Below are positions 59,426 to 64,000 of a DNA stretch of 64,000 bases, piece by piece. Positions within the stretch are counted from its first letter, which is position 1. Each line of letters opens with the position of its first letter. The DNA is taken from positions 1,984,001 through 2,048,000 of the forward strand of contig BSDZ01000024.1 in assembly GCA_030268105.1 (NCBI GenBank), written 5' to 3'. Under the pieces are notes generated by a model. The model was not told the origin of the DNA. It was given only the letters and a program-made list of their open reading frames with translations, and did no database searches. The stretch is from Volvox africanus. Lineage: Eukaryota > Chlorophyta > Chlorophyceae > Chlamydomonadales > Volvocaceae. The position numbers were made by a program, and so were the translations under genes.

Positions 59426-60169
59426 GGCGAATGTGCCCCCAACAGCATTAAAGAGGCCCCAGCTCTGAACAGGTTCGCCCAGAACCCAAAGAGCATTGTG
59501 TCTCATTATATCCGGAGATCTCTCAAATTACAGGATTAGAAATCACGTGATTACATCCAATTCAAATTATGAAAGTGACGCAGTATGTTACACATACACA
59601 TAACAAAATCTAAGTTATAGGTTAAGGGTTAACGTAATGTCGCCTCAAGTGCATCATCAGCACGGGCTAGGTAAGGTACCATGTAATTGGGGTGTGTGCG
59701 TATGTACCTGCTGGGTAACCTCTCATGCAACATGCTGAACTCGCTCCACTACTCAAAGCAGCTACCATACGCGTATGGCGTCGACTGGCAAGGCTATCAT
59801 TGATAAATAAAAGCAACCCAATCCTGGACACCCGCAAACCTATCTACGCCATAAGGCAACCCTTGCAATTCAACGGTATGGCGGAAGAAAGCCCCGATGA
59901 GTCACGCGGTGGTGCATGTTGCATAGAAGGGCGACATTGCCAACCTCGAAACAGCAACACCACTACACCGGCAAACTCCTTCGCACAGATGGAGCTCCTA
60001 ATAAATGGCCCCTAACATTCCCACAATCAGATGGACGGTGGGCCATTTCCGTCCATCTTCGAAACTGGAAAAACCCGGCCACAACAGAGCCTCTTTGAAA
60101 ACCACCCCGACCTCCCAACAACTTGCTGAACACCAAGTTGCCTCTCTAGATGCCGCAACCTGACGCCGG
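59426..60169. other. Spacer between INO1 pseudogene and INO1
   Basis: The right part should be the INO1 3' UTR. Nothing else is recognised. Confidence 0.5.
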
Positions 60170-62154
60170 TCACGACTTGAACTCCAGCAGCATTTGGCTG
60201 TCAGGCGCGAGTCCCACGCAAGCACGTAGGATGTTTTCAAGCATTGCCCGCTGCTTCGCTAGCGCATTGACGACAGGGGTGCCATACGGCACCAACGGCG
60301 CCTTGGTCAAATAGGAGAGCAGAACGGCAATGGGATGCAACCCGTGGAAAGCCGCCTCGTCGTCCTTCTTCAGGTTGATGCGCGTAATCAGTTCCGCAAG
60401 CAGCACCAAATCAAGGATAATCGGGGCGGCAAGGAGTGAGTCCTCGCAGGTGTTGTGAATGACCAAGGTGTTGCGGCCGCCCATAAAGATTTCGCTTGTG
60501 TACTCGTCCATCGCCCGCTTTGAGTCGCCCACGTACGGCACGTACTTAATCACCACCACGTGGTCGGGATGCTCGCCAGGGGCGTAAAGGATGCTATTCG
60601 ACGACACCATGTCATCAACCACATTCGACTTGGAAATCTCTTTGCTGCGGAACGTCTGTGGCGCCGACAGGTTCAATCCGTCGTTGTTGCCGAGATGGTT
60701 GTACGACACAATGGACGTCGGTTTGATGCCCGCGCCGACCAGGAAATCCACCAGCACCGATTTCAGCTTGGTCTGTCCGGACTTGAAGTCGTCCCCTCCG
60801 ATCAGAACATTGTGCTTGACGGCCAGCTCAATCATTCCCGGAACGAAAGTGTTCTGCGGTGACCCGTTAACGAAGGGCACGCCCTCCAAGACGCACGCCA
60901 CAGCATACAAGGTACTGGGAGCGATTTCTGCTTCGTTACGACCAATCGAGGCCATCAGGTTGTCCGCCGTGTCGTTCAAGCCCTCAACCACCTGAGCAAA
61001 ACGCTCCGTGTTGGCGGTCCAAAGCACAACCACCTTGTCCAGGGAGTTCGTCTCCTTGAATGCCCGAATCTGCTGGCGGACCGCTTCCACCTGCTCCTGC
61101 TTGCTGCCTTTGATGACGTTGTCAGCACGCTCCTCCTGATTCGCAGCAACGAAGTCTGGGTCGTAGATACCTGTGGAGGAAGCAGGGTGAAAAACGAGGC
61201 AGCCTAGGTGAGCAGCCAGTCGGCAGGCATGGGCACCACGGGTGGGCGGAGGGGGCAGCTAACTAAGGTCGGTCGCACTGGCTGCGCCAAGGTCCGTGGT
61301 AAAGAACTTATTGGGTTGTAACCCTAGAACCTCAAAACCCTGAAACCCAAGCGCGCAGATATATGCGGGTTGCTAGCGATCAAGTGGCAAAAAGACTCCC
61401 CCAAAAGGCACCATCGTAAGCTACATGGCGGTCCTGTCGAAACCACACCTGGGAGAGGCACCATATCGCGCATATATGGCACCAGTTGCTCCTGCAGGGT
61501 CCAGTCCAGCACTTTACTGCGCTCCATTGCCTCAGCCAGGTTCATTCCAGAAATGTCCCAACCGCCGAGGACGATATCGACCGGCTCAACCATCGGCAAG
61601 AGAGCCTTAAAAGGAGCGTACACTTCCTCGCCCTCGTAATTGCCAACTCGCACAGTGGCCGCCTGGGTGAGCGATCCATAGAAGTTCGGCTTCTTCAGGC
61701 CATCCTTGGTCATCCAAGTGATGCCACTGCGAGCCAACACAAGGGATGGCCATCAACTTAGGAGCTGGGAGAACATACATGATTTCCACGTCGCATTCTT
61801 GAGCTTACTGCTTGTTTGCAAGAATACCAGCTGTGAGCGTTGCACCGTTGTTCCCGCCCCAGCCCACAAGCATAACTCTGCGAGGGAAAAAGTCACCGTC
61901 AACGAGCGGAAAAAAAGTTGTGAACACCGACTTCGAAACACATATGATCAACGCGCCAACCATGTCAGCCCATACCCGAGTTTTGGCACGCGCCGGTCGA
62001 CGCGGAACTGGTAGGTAGACTTCGTCGGCTTGACGACCCACTTTCCATCAGAAGCGCGGTCCAGCTTCGTCGAAGCATATTCATACGTGCTGATGATGTG
62101 ATGGTCCGTGTACTCCACATTGGGGGACTGGACCTCGAAGCTATCGACAAGCAT
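60170..62154 (-). CDS. INO1: Myo-inositol-3-phosphate synthase
   Basis: Converts glucose 6-phosphate to 1D-myo-inositol 3-phosphate with bound NAD; first and limiting step of inositol synthesis, cytosolic. Four exons on the minus strand, 62154-61976, 61877-61809, 61726-61449 and 61170-60170, join in phase to 508 codons, the usual eukaryotic length. Start [16 protein letters not shown] matches the family start. Key blocks: [15 protein letters not shown] (dinucleotide loop), [81 protein letters not shown] and [17 protein letters not shown], all conserved, so the enzyme should be active. The INO1 start faces CSL4 across ~570 bases. An inverted decayed copy of exon 1 lies beyond its 3' end. Confidence 0.97.
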
Positions 62155-62724
62155 GATGTTGAGTGCAAGATTTGTTGGAGCTGCAGGAAGACAGTGGTGA
62201 GGTTGTTCGCAGGCTCGCTCGCTGGCACTACAGAAAAATACAAGAGCTTATAGAACCTTTGAATGCCCGTCGATGGCTGTGCTCTTTTCTTTTTGCAATA
62301 TAGGCCGAGTAAAAGTGTCGTAGTCCTTCTTCTGGGAACACGGAATCCTTGTTAAAATGAGTACATGTTCATATAGGAAAGTGTTTGTACTACCAACGTG
62401 AGTGATCATTGCTCCCTATTTCCCATGCTAGTCCAGAATCCACCGTCGTGCCTTCAAAGCTCTGCCGTCATCGCGATCACAAATCGTCAACACTTACGTG
62501 TGTATAACCCTACACAGTGTTTACAATTTGCCTCGTCGTAACACGTCGTGCAGTTCTTTAACACTGCGGGAGCGCGATAGGGTTGGTCAGCTTACCATCA
62601 CGCATGCAGTTGTTTTGTGTGTTGCATCATAGAATTGCGTGATTCGGCGATTAAATCTTCATAGCACCTGTGTAGCTCAGTCGGACCTCACGTTTGGGAA
62701 ACAGCCACGGTTCTTCCGTCGGTG
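62155..62724. promoter_or_regulatory. Shared divergent promoter region of INO1 and CSL4
   Basis: 570 bases separate the start codons of two divergent genes. No TATA box or known element stands out. The INO1 leader just upstream of the ATG contains CCAACAAATCTT, which is preserved in the decayed copy at 59147. Confidence 0.5.
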
Positions 62725-64000
62725 ATGGCAGTTACTGCAAGCACAACCACGCCAGTCTGCGTTGGTGACCGCCTCGGTGCATCCGTGAGTGGCGGAGGAC
62801 TTTCCAGCTGAACATGATGCATCGTCGGGACAAAGACCCTCCGATCACGTCTTGGGACAAAGACAGGGAGTAGAGCTGAATCGTACAGCCCCACACGCAC
62901 CCTTTCTCGCCGCTCCCCCGACTATGCTCCTCTCCCCTTCTGGCCACTTTCTTGTGCCTAAAACACATAAGAGACGGTTCCTTTGAAGTCACCCGTGTCC
63001 CTATGGGCCTATAGTCTACCGAAATTCTGTCCAATTTCTCTTTCTCGTTCCGAAGTGGATGCCTCATGCTTTGGCACAGCCTCTCCGCCTCTTTGACAAT
63101 AGTTCTCCGTTCGCTCACCTTCAACTTGTGCTTTTTCCCGATGCTTCATTGCATTGTTCCTTCTCCTCTCGGCGCCCCTCTCCGCTGCCACCATCTATCC
63201 CAGGATGCCTATGAGGCCGGGGAGGGCGTATTCATCAGAGACGGCTTCTTGTTCGCCGGTGTGGTCGGGCACCGACGGATTGAGGCGCCGCGACCGCCGC
63301 TGGATGGAGGGGTAGGGGTAGGAATGGAAACGGAATGGCTATTTTGTCAAAATGTACATACATGAACCCACACTCCGTGCACCGGTGTGCCAATATGTTC
63401 TTGTTTCCTTCCCTTGTTTAATTGTTGAATGAATCCTTTTTATCATTTTTTTTCTCTGTTTTGTTTAATTCTTTCCTTATTATTAATATTTATCAATATG
63501 TTATTCACAAATTACAAGTCCTCGTCTCCTTTGGCTTCAGAAGCCTGTGCTTCACGTGACCACGCGGGGCACCCAGCCACTTGTACCCAAACCGGGAGAT
63601 ATCGTGACGGTGAAGGTCAGAGGGGGGTGAGGGATGGAGAGGGGGGGTCGCGAATGTTCAGCATGGCGTCAGAACGATATCCGCACGAGAACCCGATTAG
63701 GGGCGGGCGGGCAGGCGGTTACTGGTTGAAGGCGGCCGGGGTATGGTGGCAGTGGTAGAGCAGGTATCCGTACTCGCCCCTTGCTCTCCAGCACCCCAGC
63801 CCCTTCCGTTTCCTGATCTTCTCGCTGTTCGCTGCTGCCATCTAGACATGACCCCCCCAACCCCCACCCGCATCATGACCCCATATCAACAGATATCGAG
63901 AGTGACTCAGACAACGGCACTTGCCCTCATCGTTTGCGTGGGCCGGCAAGCGCTCACTACGGAGTTTAAGGGGGCGATCAGGTGCGGGTCGACGATGACG
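62725..64000 (+). CDS. CSL4: Exosome cap subunit CSL4/EXOSC1 (3' end outside window)
   Basis: CSL4 is one of three S1-domain cap proteins of the eukaryotic RNA exosome, acting in 3'-5' RNA decay and processing in nucleus and cytoplasm. Exons: 62725-62784 (MAVTASTTTPVCVGDRLGAS), 63204-63311 (DAYEAGEGVFIRDGFLFAGV), 63541-63615 (KPVLHVTTRG ... PKPGDIVTVK) and 63893 to the window end (ISRVTQTTALALIVCVG, then EFKGAIR). All joins are in phase 0. The order fits the family: N-terminal RNA exosome domain with GDRLG and Y-E-A-G-x-G, a linker, then the S1 domain starting PGDIV. About the last 70-90 residues are missing from the window. The intron between exons 1 and 2 is 419 bases and contains nothing notable. 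Confidence 0.9.

Noticed and set aside
62660..62720. tRNA-like GTAGCTCAGTCGG string
   Set aside because: It resembles a D-arm, but no anticodon arm, T-arm or acceptor pairing follows; it lies just upstream of the CSL4 start.

Overview
The window looks like nuclear DNA of a green alga, most likely a chlorophycean of the volvocine type. The evidence is the gene structure (many short GC-rich exons, GTGAG-type donors, pyrimidine-CAG acceptors, introns loaded with GGGA or CCCT satellites) and the gene set. That set includes a plant-type DUF679 membrane protein (DMP), a UPL3-type HECT ligase that tracks the plant protein almost end to end, and a helicase closest to plant Dicer-like enzymes. The exact species cannot be read from the sequence.

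Layout. 1-2277: no gene recognised. 2278-6697 (+): ten-exon serine carboxypeptidase of family S10, first exon not found. 8245-9341 (-): RNA polymerase subunit RPB4. 9342-14934: gene-poor, one doubtful ORF. 14935-21582 and 22696-31904 (both +): a tandem pair of Dicer/RIG-I-type SF2 helicase genes that share an unrecognised N-terminal domain. Neither shows a PAZ or RNase III domain. The second has a full motif set; the first lacks helicase domain 1 and motif VI. 34489-34731 (-): a small zinc-finger ORF. 36464-50469 (-): a 22-exon UPL3/TRIP12-type HECT E3 ubiquitin ligase. One of its introns carries a frameshifted bacterial BON-domain gene together with its terminator hairpin. 51755-52669 (+): single-exon DMP. 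55451-58586 (-): RING-CH type E3 ligase gene. 59130-59425 (+): decayed copy of the start of INO1. 60170-62154 (-): complete INO1 (myo-inositol-3-phosphate synthase). 62725-64000 (+): CSL4/EXOSC1 exosome cap subunit, cut by the window end, divergent from INO1.

Most genes are unrelated housekeeping functions: vacuolar proteolysis, transcription, ubiquitin transfer, inositol synthesis, RNA decay. The helicase pair is the candidate novel system. It combines an RNA-sensing type ATPase with a lineage-specific N-terminal module and no nuclease, plus a paralogue that has lost the ATP-binding half. The two are linked by patches of near-identical sequence that suggest recent gene conversion. Several short repeats recur in introns of unrelated genes, and one ~147-bp element sits in introns of two genes in the same orientation relative to transcription, as an introner would.
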